64,000 nt of DNA, from the NCBI GenBank assembly GCA_024275165.1, contig JAJRZQ010000012.1:209077-273076 (forward strand). Reading direction: 5' to 3'. A program made the translations under genes and the position numbers. Numbering within the stretch: position 1 is the stretch's first letter; each line of letters starts with the position of its first letter. The DNA comes from a bacterium. GTDB lineage: Bacteria; SAR324; XYD2-FULL-50-16. Shown here piece after piece: positions 8,059 to 16,761 of this stretch. Below the pieces are notes generated by a model. That model saw nothing but the letters and a program-made list of their open reading frames with translations. It was not told the DNA's origin and ran no database searches.

Positions 8059-9857
8059 GGCCCTTCCCAAGCGAGTCGGAACCCCAGGGTCGCTTTTTCC
8101 TCCCCTCGCTGGACAAAACTGCGTTTCGAGCAGCGCAGGGCAGAGGAACCGTCGAACCAACTCCCGCCGCGTTTGACTTGAAACAAGCGGTCACCTTGCA
8201 GGGTGGGGTTTTGGGGCGGTAAGAGATCGTAGGCGCGCTCGTTCCAGCTATCGGCAACCAGTTCTTCAACATTGCCGCTCAAGTCATAAAATCCCAATAA
8301 GTTGGGGGCAAAGAGCTTGACAGGGACAGGGCCTTTCCATTTCCCTCCAAAATGATGAAAGCGCCGACCTTTTTTGATCATCGAATATTGGGCAATGCCC
8401 GTGGCTTGCGCGTTAAAGGCCATCCAGTCGGGTCGGGCAATATTTTTCCCATTGCCGAAGCGCACTTTTCTGCCCAGCTGCCTACAGGCATACTCCCACT
8501 CCGCTTCACTAGGCAGGCGCAAGGCCCATCCCGTTTTTGATTTTGCCTCTTGCACAAAGGCATTGATCTCTTGAGGGGTGAGATGATCAACCGGCTTTTG
8601 TAGATTTTTTGCGTTAAAGCCTAGATTTTGCTTTCGCAAAGTGAGCCATTGTTCTTGCGTGAGCTCGGTTTCAGCGAGCCAGTAATCCTTGAGGCAAACA
8701 GGGTGCGGTTTGGAGGGGAACCCTTGGGTCTCCCTAAAGAGGTCGCCCATTTGATAACAACCCTGGGGAACCTCGATAAAGGTGAGGCCTAGGTATTGTT
8801 CTGTTCTTCTAGGAAAAGTCATGCCCGCAAACTCAGCCGGTTCGAATTGGCTTCGCCGAAAGAGCCCCAAGCTGAGTTCGGCGTCATTAAAATAGGTTTG
8901 CCTTAAATTGGACTCCATAAAGGCAACCTCCCCTTTGATTTGGGAAAAATCAGCGCCTTTTAGGTTAACTTGCTTGAAACTACTTTGACTAAAGCGGCTA
9001 TGGCTAAAATTCGCTTGGGGCATTTGCAGGTTGGCAAACACCCCTTGCTCGATCATCGAGCCTTGAAAGTTTGGTTGAGCAAAACTGGCTTGGGTGAAAT
9101 CGACTTTGGTCAAATGTGAATCAATAAAGCTTGCCTGACGGAGGTCGGCCTGCTGAAAACTCGTATGCGCCAGCCTAGCTTGGTCGAATTTAGCTCCCGT
9201 AAGCTTAGATCCTTTAAAACTAACATTGGAGAGGTCGGCTTTGGTAAAATCGGCTTGACTTAAGTCTAAATATTCCAATTTGAGGCCCGAGAGGTTGGTT
9301 TGGATAAATTGGGCTCCCTTTAAATCGGCAAAGGAAAAATGAACCGCAATCAGTTGACTTTTTGAAAAATCAGCCCCCCTTAAATTCCCGTTTGAAAAAT
9401 TCGCCCCCTTGAGCTTAGCCCGTTTAAACTGAGCTTGGGATAGATCAAGCTTAGAGAAGTTTGCCCCTTCTAAGTTGGTGTCGTTAAAAATCGTTTTTCT
9501 GAGTTTCGCTTGATGCAACCAGGCGTAGCGCACATTGCTTTTTGTAAAGTCCGCCCCTTCGAGTTGAGCGTCGCGAAAGTCGGTTTGCAGCAAGTCGGCC
9601 TCGACAAATTTTGCCTTTCTTAAATCGGCTCGACGAAATTGGGTTTCTTGTAGGGAGGCATGGCTAAAATCTTGTTCTACCAGTTGCCAATCGGAAAAAT
9701 TGTATTCTTGGAGGTTGCCCTGGGGGACTCCCGAACTTCTTAAACCAAGCGCGATATGGGCTTGGCAAGCTGCCAACAAGATTAGAGGCAGTAATAAAGA
9801 GCTTCTTTTCCAGCGGTTTTGCCGTGAGGTTAAGATGGGGTACGAGAAAGGGACCAA
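8055..9857 (-). CDS. Lipoprotein with pentapeptide repeats and FGE/SUMF1-like domain
   Basis: A 600-residue lipoprotein. The N-terminus has basic residues and a hydrophobic stretch ending in LLAAC (Cys31), a lipobox. Residues about 48-345 are pentapeptide repeats of A(D/N)Lxx or (D/N)FSxx type (ADLRKAKF, ADLLQTDF, ANFSNGNLRGADF), expected to form a right-handed quadrilateral helix. Residues about 355-598 match the FGE-sulfatase (SUMF1) fold: RLPSEAEWEYACR, DLSGNVEELV and VKRGGSWFDG. Only one of the two active cysteines of true formylglycine-generating enzyme is present (ALRCSKRSF), so a binding or structural role is more likely than catalysis. The start is TTG, with GAGG six bases upstream. 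The stop overlaps the next start as ATGA. Confidence 0.85.
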   Translation of the reverse strand: MVPFSYPILTSRQNRWKRSSLLLPLILLAACQAHIALGLRSSGVPQGNLQEYNFSDWQLVEQDFSHASLQETQFRRADLRKAKFVEADLLQTDFRDAQLEGADFTKSNVRYAWLHQAKLRKTIFNDTNLEGANFSKLDLSQAQFKRAKLKGANFSNGNLRGADFSKSQLIAVHFSFADLKGAQFIQTNLSGLKLEYLDLSQADFTKADLSNVSFKGSKLTGAKFDQARLAHTSFQQADLRQASFIDSHLTKVDFTQASFAQPNFQGSMIEQGVFANLQMPQANFSHSRFSQSSFKQVNLKGADFSQIKGEVAFMESNLRQTYFNDAELSLGLFRRSQFEPAEFAGMTFPRRTEQYLGLTFIEVPQGCYQMGDLFRETQGFPSKPHPVCLKDYWLAETELTQEQWLTLRKQNLGFNAKNLQKPVDHLTPQEINAFVQEAKSKTGWALRLPSEAEWEYACRQLGRKVRFGNGKNIARPDWMAFNAQATGIAQYSMIKKGRRFHHFGGKWKGPVPVKLFAPNLLGFYDLSGNVEELVADSWNERAYDLLPPQNPTLQGDRLFQVKRGGSWFDGSSALRCSKRSFVQRGEEKATLGFRLAWEGP

Positions 9858-10217
9858 GGGAACCTCATACGATAAAAGGGCTCTCTGGATGAGCAGAGAT
9901 TTTTCAAAGACCGTTTGTCGAAGCGGGCGCGGGCGCTAGTATGCTTTTTGGACAAAGAATACCGCGTCATCGCGCAAAGACGGATGCGTATCGCGCAAAG
10001 AATATACAATTGATGTGCCATAAAAAGCATGAAGATGATTTAACCGAAGCTTTTTGCCCAGAGGGGTTGCAAAGGGAAATCAAACCGGGCAGGGGGATGA
10101 AATGGGTTCAATTTCTTGTCAAGTTTTGCGCTAAAGAGTATTAGGGAGAATCAAGGAACGATCAAACTCGCATCCGAATCATCTTATTTTTGAACAACCC
10201 TTTAATAAAAGGTTCCC
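9858..10217. other. Divergent intergenic region with ordered repeats
   Basis: This 360-base gap separates the divergently read lipoprotein gene and the 10218 gene, so it should hold both promoters. I see two exact 12-base direct repeats and an outer 9-base inverted repeat, listed separately. Short open frames here on either strand lack a ribosome binding site and recognisable protein character. No strong sigma-70 promoter stands out. Confidence 0.5.
9969..10001. repeat. Two 12-base direct repeats, 21-base period
   Basis: ATCGCGCAAAGA occurs at 9969-9980 and again, exactly, at 9990-10001. The start-to-start distance is 21 bases, two helical turns, the geometry used by many dimeric response regulators. 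The pair is enclosed by an inverted repeat, ATGCTTTTT at 9941-9949 and AAAAAGCAT at 10022-10030. It lies upstream of both flanking genes. An operator role is inference. Confidence 0.5.
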
Positions 10218-11093
10218 ATGTCAACTGGTACTGAGAAGAAAAAAGCTCGTTTTCCCATTGTTATTGCCTTTGTTTTGCTGCTCGGCGCGGTAAGCTTGCT
10301 GAAAAACGCTGTTTTAGAACCCTTTCCCAAATTAGAACAACGAATTATTTCAGATTCTGCGGATCAAGAATACGATAAGGTGTTGGAAGAGGTGCATAAG
10401 GTGCGCGAACATTATCCGGAGCGCTATTGGGAAACTCAATTGGGTTATTTTCACGCAAAAGCCTTGGCCGCAAAAGACAAGCCCCAAGAAAGCTTAAATC
10501 AAATTGAGGAATATATAAAAAAAACGACCCATGAACTCTATAGCGAAACCCTCAGGTTGCAAGCCGATGATTTGCTCACCTTGGGACGAACTCAAGACGC
10601 CTTGGTGATCTTGGTGAAGTTGTACCAGGCCGCGCCTTTGAGAAATCTCAATTTTTTAGATGAAATGGCTCAACTGGACGCAAACTTTGATCCGAAAGCC
10701 TACTTAGACCCAAAAACAGAGCAACTCGCTTACGATGTCGTTGCGGCCTATCAACAAAATCACGGAAAGCACAAAAACTGGGATGGCTGGGTTCAGTTGC
10801 CCCAAAAAAGCCCCGTACACCTAAGCCAAAGCCTTTATTTTCAAGTCAAGCAGGTTCAAGTGGTCCCGCAAGGCCAGGAGAGTAAAGTAACCGGGGTTAT
10901 TGAAAGCAAAATCAAATTGAAGAATTTAGGGGTTCGGGTGCAGGGCCGCAATGCGAAGAATTTGTTTTTGGATGAACAAGATTGCATGATTGGCGTGGTC
11001 CAAAAAAATCAAGGGAAACCCTTTACCTGCATGCTTCAAGACCCAGGCCCCATCAAGCGGGTACAGTTTTCCGAAGTCAAATACGAGCACTAA
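10218..11093 (+). CDS. Membrane-anchored TPR-like protein of unknown function
   Basis: A 291-residue protein with a single N-terminal hydrophobic segment (residues about 14-33) after a basic start, which should anchor it in the inner membrane with the rest outside. Residues about 55-150 are helical with spacing reminiscent of tetratricopeptide repeats (AKDKPQESLNQIEEY, LGRTQDALVILVKLYQAAP). The last 90 residues look beta-rich and contain two cysteines (DCMIGVV, FTCML) that could form a disulfide. The ATG is preceded by AAAGG at a good distance. I do not recognise the family. It converges with the response regulator gene 15 bases downstream. Confidence 0.75.
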   Translation: MSTGTEKKKARFPIVIAFVLLLGAVSLLKNAVLEPFPKLEQRIISDSADQEYDKVLEEVHKVREHYPERYWETQLGYFHAKALAAKDKPQESLNQIEEYIKKTTHELYSETLRLQADDLLTLGRTQDALVILVKLYQAAPLRNLNFLDEMAQLDANFDPKAYLDPKTEQLAYDVVAAYQQNHGKHKNWDGWVQLPQKSPVHLSQSLYFQVKQVQVVPQGQESKVTGVIESKIKLKNLGVRVQGRNAKNLFLDEQDCMIGVVQKNQGKPFTCMLQDPGPIKRVQFSEVKYEH

Positions 11094-11108
11094 TACCCTA
11101 TAGAGGCT

Positions 11109-11573
11109 TTAAAAAATTTTCAGGGTGCGCTTGATTTCTAGGGTGCGCTCTAAAAAGACCATGCGCAGCCACGCCTTGAGTTGCAAGGTAAAGGCGAAAT
11201 AATTCATTTCATCTTTAGCGATAAAACCCATGGCCCCCTTTCTAAAAGCCTCTTTTTTTTCATCCACACTGGAAGAAAGAAAGCAGAAAAAGCTGAAGGG
11301 GTGTTTTTTTAGGTACTGTTTTCTAAACAGGGCCAAGAGGCCAAATCCATCCATGACGGGCATATTGATATCGGCTAAGATAATATCGGGCTGGGTTTTA
11401 TCCATCAGCAAAGCGGCTTCTTTTCCATTGGCCGCTTCCAAAACTTGACAATTCAGATGCTTGTTGGCTTTGGCCTTTGCAAAATATTTAACCATCAACT
11501 TGCGGGTTGGTTCATTGTCTTCAACGATCAGGACTTTTTGGGTCCACTTCGTGGGGGAGGTTGATTTGGCCAT
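11109..11573 (-). CDS. Single-domain response regulator (REC)
   Basis: A 154-residue CheY-type receiver with no attached output domain. It has the acidic pair in VLIVEDNE (residues 14-21), the phosphoacceptor Asp68 in IILADINMPVMDGFG, the Ser of CFLSSS and the Lys of FIAKDE. A helical tail of about 30 residues (FTLQLKAWLRMVFLERTLE) follows. It probably acts by protein-protein contact, passing a phosphosignal to a partner. No histidine kinase is encoded nearby. It reads away from the cNMP-binding-like gene at 11705, with a 131-base gap between the starts. Confidence 0.9.
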   Translation of the reverse strand: MAKSTSPTKWTQKVLIVEDNEPTRKLMVKYFAKAKANKHLNCQVLEAANGKEAALLMDKTQPDIILADINMPVMDGFGLLALFRKQYLKKHPFSFFCFLSSSVDEKKEAFRKGAMGFIAKDEMNYFAFTLQLKAWLRMVFLERTLEIKRTLKIF

Positions 11574-11704
11574 GGGTTGCTCATTTTATTGGTTCTATCC
11601 GGTTTTTACCATATTGCTTTGAATCAATAAAGCAAATAGGGTAGAATACCCAGAATGGAAAGAGAGTCGTTGCAGGTAAATCCTATAAGGATACAGGGGT
11701 CAGC

Positions 11705-14548
11705 ATGAGTTGGGATGTCAATCGATATTATCAGGTTCCTCAGGGGGGAGAAGAAGCGAAAAAGCTCGTCGAGAGTCTTTTGCAAAGTTACCCCTTGACG
11801 AAAGTCGCCTTTGAAATATTAGGCTCATCCCTGATTGATCAATCCTCTTTCGCCTACATTGGGGAGGGGAAAGACATCATTACCCAAGGGGAAAAGGGTA
11901 AAGACCTCTACTTGGTCTGCTTGAACCCCGTGCAGGTTTTAGTGGATGGGGGGGTGGTCGTTACGATGGATTCGCCTGTTTTATTGGGGGATAAGGCCTT
12001 GATCTGGCCTGATTCTACCCGTGCGGCAACGATCCGGGTTCCTGCTAAAATGCGGGCCTTGGTGATTAAAATTCCCATGGGGTTGTTTTTGAGAGATTTT
12101 ACCTATGCCGAAATTTCCGATACCAGTTTTAAGCGGGAAAAAGATATTTATTTAGGTCTCTTTCAAGAGATTCAAGCTCGACTTTTCAGCTATGTGCCGG
12201 AGCAAAAAAATCTCTTTGAAAGTATCAACAGCACGATTTTAGGGCTGAACCGAAAATTTATCGCCCAACTTTTAGAAAAGGGAGAAGAGCTTTTTTGGCC
12301 GGAAGACGCCTGGGTGAGCCTGCAAAATTTTTTGCAGAGTAAATTTGAGTTTTACCCGCCGAAGGGGGAAAAACTAACCGTCGCTAATTTTAAACCCCTG
12401 TTGCAGGCGCACTTTAATACCCGCTATCGGCTTGGTTCTCTACCGGGGAATGAAGCGGAGAAGGTGGCTAAAAGACAAATGTTGTGGAATAGCTGGATTG
12501 CCCAAGCGGCAACCCACTTAGTGGGCAGTCTGCCGCAAAAAAATCTCAGTTTTTCCTTAAAGGATATTCAACTTTTTAATCCCCTCAATTACCAGGCTTC
12601 CATGAAAACTCTCATGGAACGGGTCGAGAACTTTTTTCCCCCTAGAGCCAAAGCGGTTCAAAAAGGGGATATCAGTGATTATTTGAAGTCCGGTGAGCAA
12701 AGCGGAGAGGTTGACCTCCATGCCTATCAGGCATATTTATGCAAGCATTACTACTTGAAATATCCCCAACGGGTGATCGCCATGCTGGCTCAATCCTGCG
12801 CCAGGATCGCCGCGGAGTGCGAAAACGGATTCAACAAGGCCCTCGCTAAGATACGCCAGTACGATGAAAGCACCCAGCATTATAAATCCACGGTACAAGA
12901 GGCAACAACCAAGGAACTCGAGCCCAAGGTGGTACAAGCCCACTTGAATCAACTTTTGCGCGGATTCAACAAGTTGGCGCAAAATCGGGTCGGCGTGGGG
13001 GAGGTGCCTTTGGGAGAAACTCATTATGTTCCCGCCTTAAGCGGGAAATTGCCCGAAGTGGCTGCCACGGGCTCAACCAAGCATGTGCAGGAATCTATTT
13101 CGGTCGCCTATCGAGAATTGTTGGAACATTTGGGCTTAGTCCAGGAGCCCTTGGGACTGGGGCCCCTCATTGAAAGAGTTCAACTTATGAGCGGTTTGCC
13201 CGGGAACCGCGTCCCCGCCTCAGAGTTGACAAAAAATTATTTTATCCCCCTTGGCAAGGGGATTCAGTTGAAATGCAATGATGTGTTTATTGAAAACGCC
13301 CAGCCCGGTGGTTTTTATGGGGGGGAGGGCTGGTTGCCGGTTGAGGAGGGAGCGGATCAACCCTATTTAAATCTACCGGAACGCAAAAAAGACGGTTTGG
13401 TGGATCAAGGGCATCTTTTTTTGGTGATTCCCAATTTGGATTTGAGCAAAACCCACATCAACGAAGAAAAGTTTGACACAGAGACCTTGCCTTGGTGGGT
13501 TTGGCTGAAAGATCGCATGATTCGTGAACTGCTGACCCTTACCAAAAACCGAGACCAACTTTTAGAGCGCTGCTTAAGCTTAGAAGAAGCCTTGAGCTTA
13601 GATGAAAAGGTAGCGGGGCTGGAAGAAAACGAAAACCCCTTGGGCGAAAACGAAGCGGAGCAGATTAAGGCATTGCTCACGCAACTTGCCGACTTTACTT
13701 GGGAAGAGCCGGGACTGAGTTCCAAAGAAGTGACCCGCCGCCTTTATGAGCATCTCGTTATCCAGGCGAAAACAGAAAACCCGGAGCATTCCGACGACCA
13801 GATTCAAAACCATTGTTATACTCGCTTTCGCTTTTTCTTAAGTGAAATGGTGCGGCTCTTAAATCAACCAGATAAGAGCGAAGAAGAAAAGGTCGATCAG
13901 GTGGACTATAGCCCTGTGGCGACGGTTCTCCATCATCGCTTGGCGCGGCTTTTGGAAGAAGAGGAGATCGAGCAGGCAAAACAATGGGTGCAAACCGATG
14001 GATCAAGTTTGGAGATTGATTTAAAAGAGATTCTTGCCACACAAAAGACCCTGGAAAAAAAGAAGAAGATTTTTCGGTTGATCCAAGGGAATCTAGAGCA
14101 AGAAGTTCTGAAATTGCGCAGGCAACGGCGCCGCTTGGAAGAGCGGTTTGTGATCGTCGCCTCTGGGCAGCAGGGGGAAAAAGCCAAAGAACTGCAAAAG
14201 AAATTTATCCAAGAGCAGGTGGAAAAATTAGATAAATTGTTGTCGAAAGGGCTGCAAAGCGAGTTGAGTTCAGGTGAGGAAAGGCAAGATATTGAGGCAG
14301 CGTCCGCTGACACCCCGGAATCGGTCGCGACCGAGGGAGAAGAAGAGTTGGAATTGAGCCTAGACGATTTAGGTAAAGGGGGGTTGGATGACGATGACTT
14401 AGAAGGTGATTTAGGGGAAGGAGGATTGGACGAGGATGACTTAGAAGGTGATTTAGGGGAAGGAGGATTGGACGAGGATGACTTAGAAGGTGATTTAGGG
14501 GAAGGAGGATTGGACGACGCGGCCCTGGAAGAGGGCTTAGCCGAATAG
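11705..14548 (+). CDS. Large protein with N-terminal cyclic-nucleotide-binding-like domain and acidic C-terminal repeats
   Basis: A 947-residue soluble protein. Residues about 45-145 form a cNMP-binding-like fold: IGEGKDIITQGEKGKDLYLV, then LLGDKALIWPDSTRAATIRV, where G95-D-K-A-L99 and Arg106 match the phosphate-binding cassette. The usual Glu is Asp here. No helix-turn-helix or kinase domain follows. The middle 600 residues are unrecognised. Residues about 770-850 are charged and coiled-coil-like (KTLEKKKKIFRLIQG, LRRQRRRLEERF). The tail is very acidic and contains four 14-residue DLGEGGLDEDDLEG repeats. AGGGG precedes the ATG. The adjacent receiver and TPR-like proteins suggest signalling, but the role is unknown. 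Confidence 0.8.
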   Translation: MSWDVNRYYQVPQGGEEAKKLVESLLQSYPLTKVAFEILGSSLIDQSSFAYIGEGKDIITQGEKGKDLYLVCLNPVQVLVDGGVVVTMDSPVLLGDKALIWPDSTRAATIRVPAKMRALVIKIPMGLFLRDFTYAEISDTSFKREKDIYLGLFQEIQARLFSYVPEQKNLFESINSTILGLNRKFIAQLLEKGEELFWPEDAWVSLQNFLQSKFEFYPPKGEKLTVANFKPLLQAHFNTRYRLGSLPGNEAEKVAKRQMLWNSWIAQAATHLVGSLPQKNLSFSLKDIQLFNPLNYQASMKTLMERVENFFPPRAKAVQKGDISDYLKSGEQSGEVDLHAYQAYLCKHYYLKYPQRVIAMLAQSCARIAAECENGFNKALAKIRQYDESTQHYKSTVQEATTKELEPKVVQAHLNQLLRGFNKLAQNRVGVGEVPLGETHYVPALSGKLPEVAATGSTKHVQESISVAYRELLEHLGLVQEPLGLGPLIERVQLMSGLPGNRVPASELTKNYFIPLGKGIQLKCNDVFIENAQPGGFYGGEGWLPVEEGADQPYLNLPERKKDGLVDQGHLFLVIPNLDLSKTHINEEKFDTETLPWWVWLKDRMIRELLTLTKNRDQLLERCLSLEEALSLDEKVAGLEENENPLGENEAEQIKALLTQLADFTWEEPGLSSKEVTRRLYEHLVIQAKTENPEHSDDQIQNHCYTRFRFFLSEMVRLLNQPDKSEEEKVDQVDYSPVATVLHHRLARLLEEEEIEQAKQWVQTDGSSLEIDLKEILATQKTLEKKKKIFRLIQGNLEQEVLKLRRQRRRLEERFVIVASGQQGEKAKELQKKFIQEQVEKLDKLLSKGLQSELSSGEERQDIEAASADTPESVATEGEEELELSLDDLGKGGLDDDDLEGDLGEGGLDEDDLEGDLGEGGLDEDDLEGDLGEGGLDDAALEEGLAE
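14366..14533 (+). repeat. 42-base tandem repeat, four units, inside the 947-aa gene
   Basis: Units lie at 14366-14407, 14408-14449, 14450-14491 and 14492-14533. Units two and three are identical over 42 bases, unit one differs at a few positions and unit four degenerates in its second half. The reading frame is kept, each unit coding for 14 residues around GEGGLDEDDLEG. Near-identity at the DNA level points to recent slippage or recombination, so copy number may vary between strains. Confidence 0.95.
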
Positions 14549-14574
14549 GGGGTTTAGGCGTTCAACCCCTCGCC

Positions 14575-16761
14575 TCAAGACTTGAGCAAACGCACCGGGG
14601 TATATTTATAACTCGGTTGTTTGGATTGGGGGTCAAAATCAGGCAAGAGGATCCAGTTCACCTCTGGATAATGCATGGGCATGAAGACTTGCCCCAGGGC
14701 CACCTGAGGGCTGATCAGGCATTGCGCCCGCGCCTTGCCTTGTTTGCTTTCGACCCAGATGCTTTGACCGCTGACAAATCCTAAATTTTCCGCGTCGAGC
14801 GGGTTGACCTCCACATAGAGTTGGCGGGGAGACATTTTTTTTAAAATCGGGGCTCTCTCCGTGCGGGTGCCGGTATGCCACTGTACGGAGCTGCCTCGAC
14901 CAGTCAATAAAATCAGTGGAAAAGAGAAGCTAGCTCGACCCGCGGGGGGGAGGGGCTCTCCAAAGCAAAAATGAGCCTTGCCTTGGGGGTGAAAAAATTC
15001 GCCCTCGGCAAAGAGGCGTTTTTTTTCAACTCCCTCTGCTCGCGGTTGAGGCCATTGCACCCCGCCTTTTTGTTTTAACTCCTCGTAACCGGCAATACCG
15101 GAAAAATCACAGGGCTGGCCTTGCGAAAGCTCTTGCAGTAAAGCAAAAGTTTGTTTTGGGCTCCCAAAACGGGCGACCAAGTCGTGGAGTCCCCATGCCT
15201 GACCCAGCAGCCTAAAGATTTCAAAATCGGTTTTGGCTCCCGCTGGTTTGGGGTGGGCCGGGGCTACATGGGCGAAGCGGCGTTCTGAATTGATCAAGGT
15301 GCCCTCCTTTTCTCCCCAAGCCGCGGCAGGCAAAAAAAGATCGGCCATTTTCGCGGTTGCCGTATCCGGGTAGAGGTCTTGTACGACCAAAAAGTCCAGC
15401 TTTTCTCGTAAACGCTTCCAGCGAGCCGGATCAATCCAGGAATGGGCCGGGTTGGTGGCAATGACCCAAAGCCCTTTGATCTTCCCCGCTTCAACCTCCT
15501 CCAGGATGCCTTGGTAGTCCAAGGAGTTTTCTTGGGGAATCGAGCTTTCTTCGATTTTTAAAATCCTCGCCACCTTGCCGCGATGAGCGGAGTTGGCAAA
15601 CTCATGCCCCCCTAAAAGGTTGGTGGTGTTGGAAAAGAGCCTTGAGCCCATGGCATTGCATTGGCCCGTGATGCTGTTGGCCCCCGTGCCGGGGCGGCCT
15701 AGATTGCCGGTCATCAAAGCGAGGTTGATGAGAGCTTGGGCGACCAATACCCCTTGGTGGCTTTGGTTGACCCCCATGGTCCACCAAAAGGAGACGCGTT
15801 TTCCCTCTTGGATGCTCTCACCGAGTTCTAAGAGCAGGCTCTCATTTAAACCGGTTGCTGCCGCTACTTGGCTGAGGGGGAAGGCTTCGACAAAAGCGGC
15901 AAACTCGTTAAACCCCTGGGTATGGGCTTCAATATAGTCTTTATCAATGGCCCCCTGCCCAATCAGCCAATGGGCGAGCCCGTAAAATAGAATGAGGTCG
16001 GATTTAGGGCGCAAGGGGTAATGCGCGGTCGCTGCCTGAGCGGTTTGAGTCTTTCGCGGGTCGATTACGATGATTTTCGGGTTTTGTTGGTTGGCTAAAA
16101 CCCGCTTCCATAATATGGGATGATTGATACAGGGGTTGGCCCCGACAAAAACCAAGACATCGGATTCTTCTAAATCCTCATAACTAAAGGGAGGGGCATC
16201 GAACCCGAAGGATTGCTTATAGGCCGTTGCCGCGGTGGCCATACATTGGCGGGTGTTGCCGTCCCCGTGGAGCATGCCCATACCGAATTTGGCGAGACTG
16301 CCCAAAAAGGCCATCTCCTCGGTGACGATTTGTCCGGTACTCAAAAAGGCGTTGGCGCTGGAGCTGGCGGTCTTTTGAATCTTTTGAAATCCCTGTACGA
16401 ACAGTTCTGCCGCCCTTTCCCAAGAAATCGGTTGCAAGGAGCCGTCTGCTCGCTTCATCTGGGGTTGGCTTACCCGATCTGGCGAGTCTAAAGGGACTAA
16501 GCCTTGCCAACCCTTGGGGCACGCCTTCCCCTGGTTGACATTGAAGGCTTTATCCGGGGTTAGGTTGACGGTCTTCCCCTCTTTTTGATGGGCGATCAGG
16601 TTGCAGCCCGTGGAGCAAAATCCGCAAACCAGTTTGACCAAGGCCGTGGGTTGGAGTTTTTCTGGCAAGTTCCCCAAACCTTGATCCGACTTGGTTTGCC
16701 GCAAACTCTGGGTGAGGGGCCCCTGTTGATGAAAGAGCAGTTGTTTGAGTTTTATTTTCAT
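14575..16761 (-). CDS. nasA: Assimilatory-type nitrate reductase catalytic subunit (Mo-bisPGD)
   Basis: A 728-residue molybdopterin oxidoreductase expected to reduce nitrate to nitrite. An N-terminal [4Fe-4S] site is formed by Cys46, Cys49, Cys53 and Cys81 (CGFCSTGC, then GKACPKG). The Mo ligand is the Cys of GNTRQCMATAATAY, the NasA/NapA pattern. The C-terminal dinucleotide-binding domain includes LLTGRGSSVQWHTGTRT and MHYPEVN. There is no twin-arginine signal, so it stays in the cytoplasm. The long NasA C-terminal [2Fe-2S] domain is absent. It overlaps the DmsB-DmsC fusion gene as ATGA, so that subunit is the likely electron donor. Divergent nirBD and narK support the nitrate call. Confidence 0.88.
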   Translation of the reverse strand: MKIKLKQLLFHQQGPLTQSLRQTKSDQGLGNLPEKLQPTALVKLVCGFCSTGCNLIAHQKEGKTVNLTPDKAFNVNQGKACPKGWQGLVPLDSPDRVSQPQMKRADGSLQPISWERAAELFVQGFQKIQKTASSSANAFLSTGQIVTEEMAFLGSLAKFGMGMLHGDGNTRQCMATAATAYKQSFGFDAPPFSYEDLEESDVLVFVGANPCINHPILWKRVLANQQNPKIIVIDPRKTQTAQAATAHYPLRPKSDLILFYGLAHWLIGQGAIDKDYIEAHTQGFNEFAAFVEAFPLSQVAAATGLNESLLLELGESIQEGKRVSFWWTMGVNQSHQGVLVAQALINLALMTGNLGRPGTGANSITGQCNAMGSRLFSNTTNLLGGHEFANSAHRGKVARILKIEESSIPQENSLDYQGILEEVEAGKIKGLWVIATNPAHSWIDPARWKRLREKLDFLVVQDLYPDTATAKMADLFLPAAAWGEKEGTLINSERRFAHVAPAHPKPAGAKTDFEIFRLLGQAWGLHDLVARFGSPKQTFALLQELSQGQPCDFSGIAGYEELKQKGGVQWPQPRAEGVEKKRLFAEGEFFHPQGKAHFCFGEPLPPAGRASFSFPLILLTGRGSSVQWHTGTRTERAPILKKMSPRQLYVEVNPLDAENLGFVSGQSIWVESKQGKARAQCLISPQVALGQVFMPMHYPEVNWILLPDFDPQSKQPSYKYTPVRLLKS

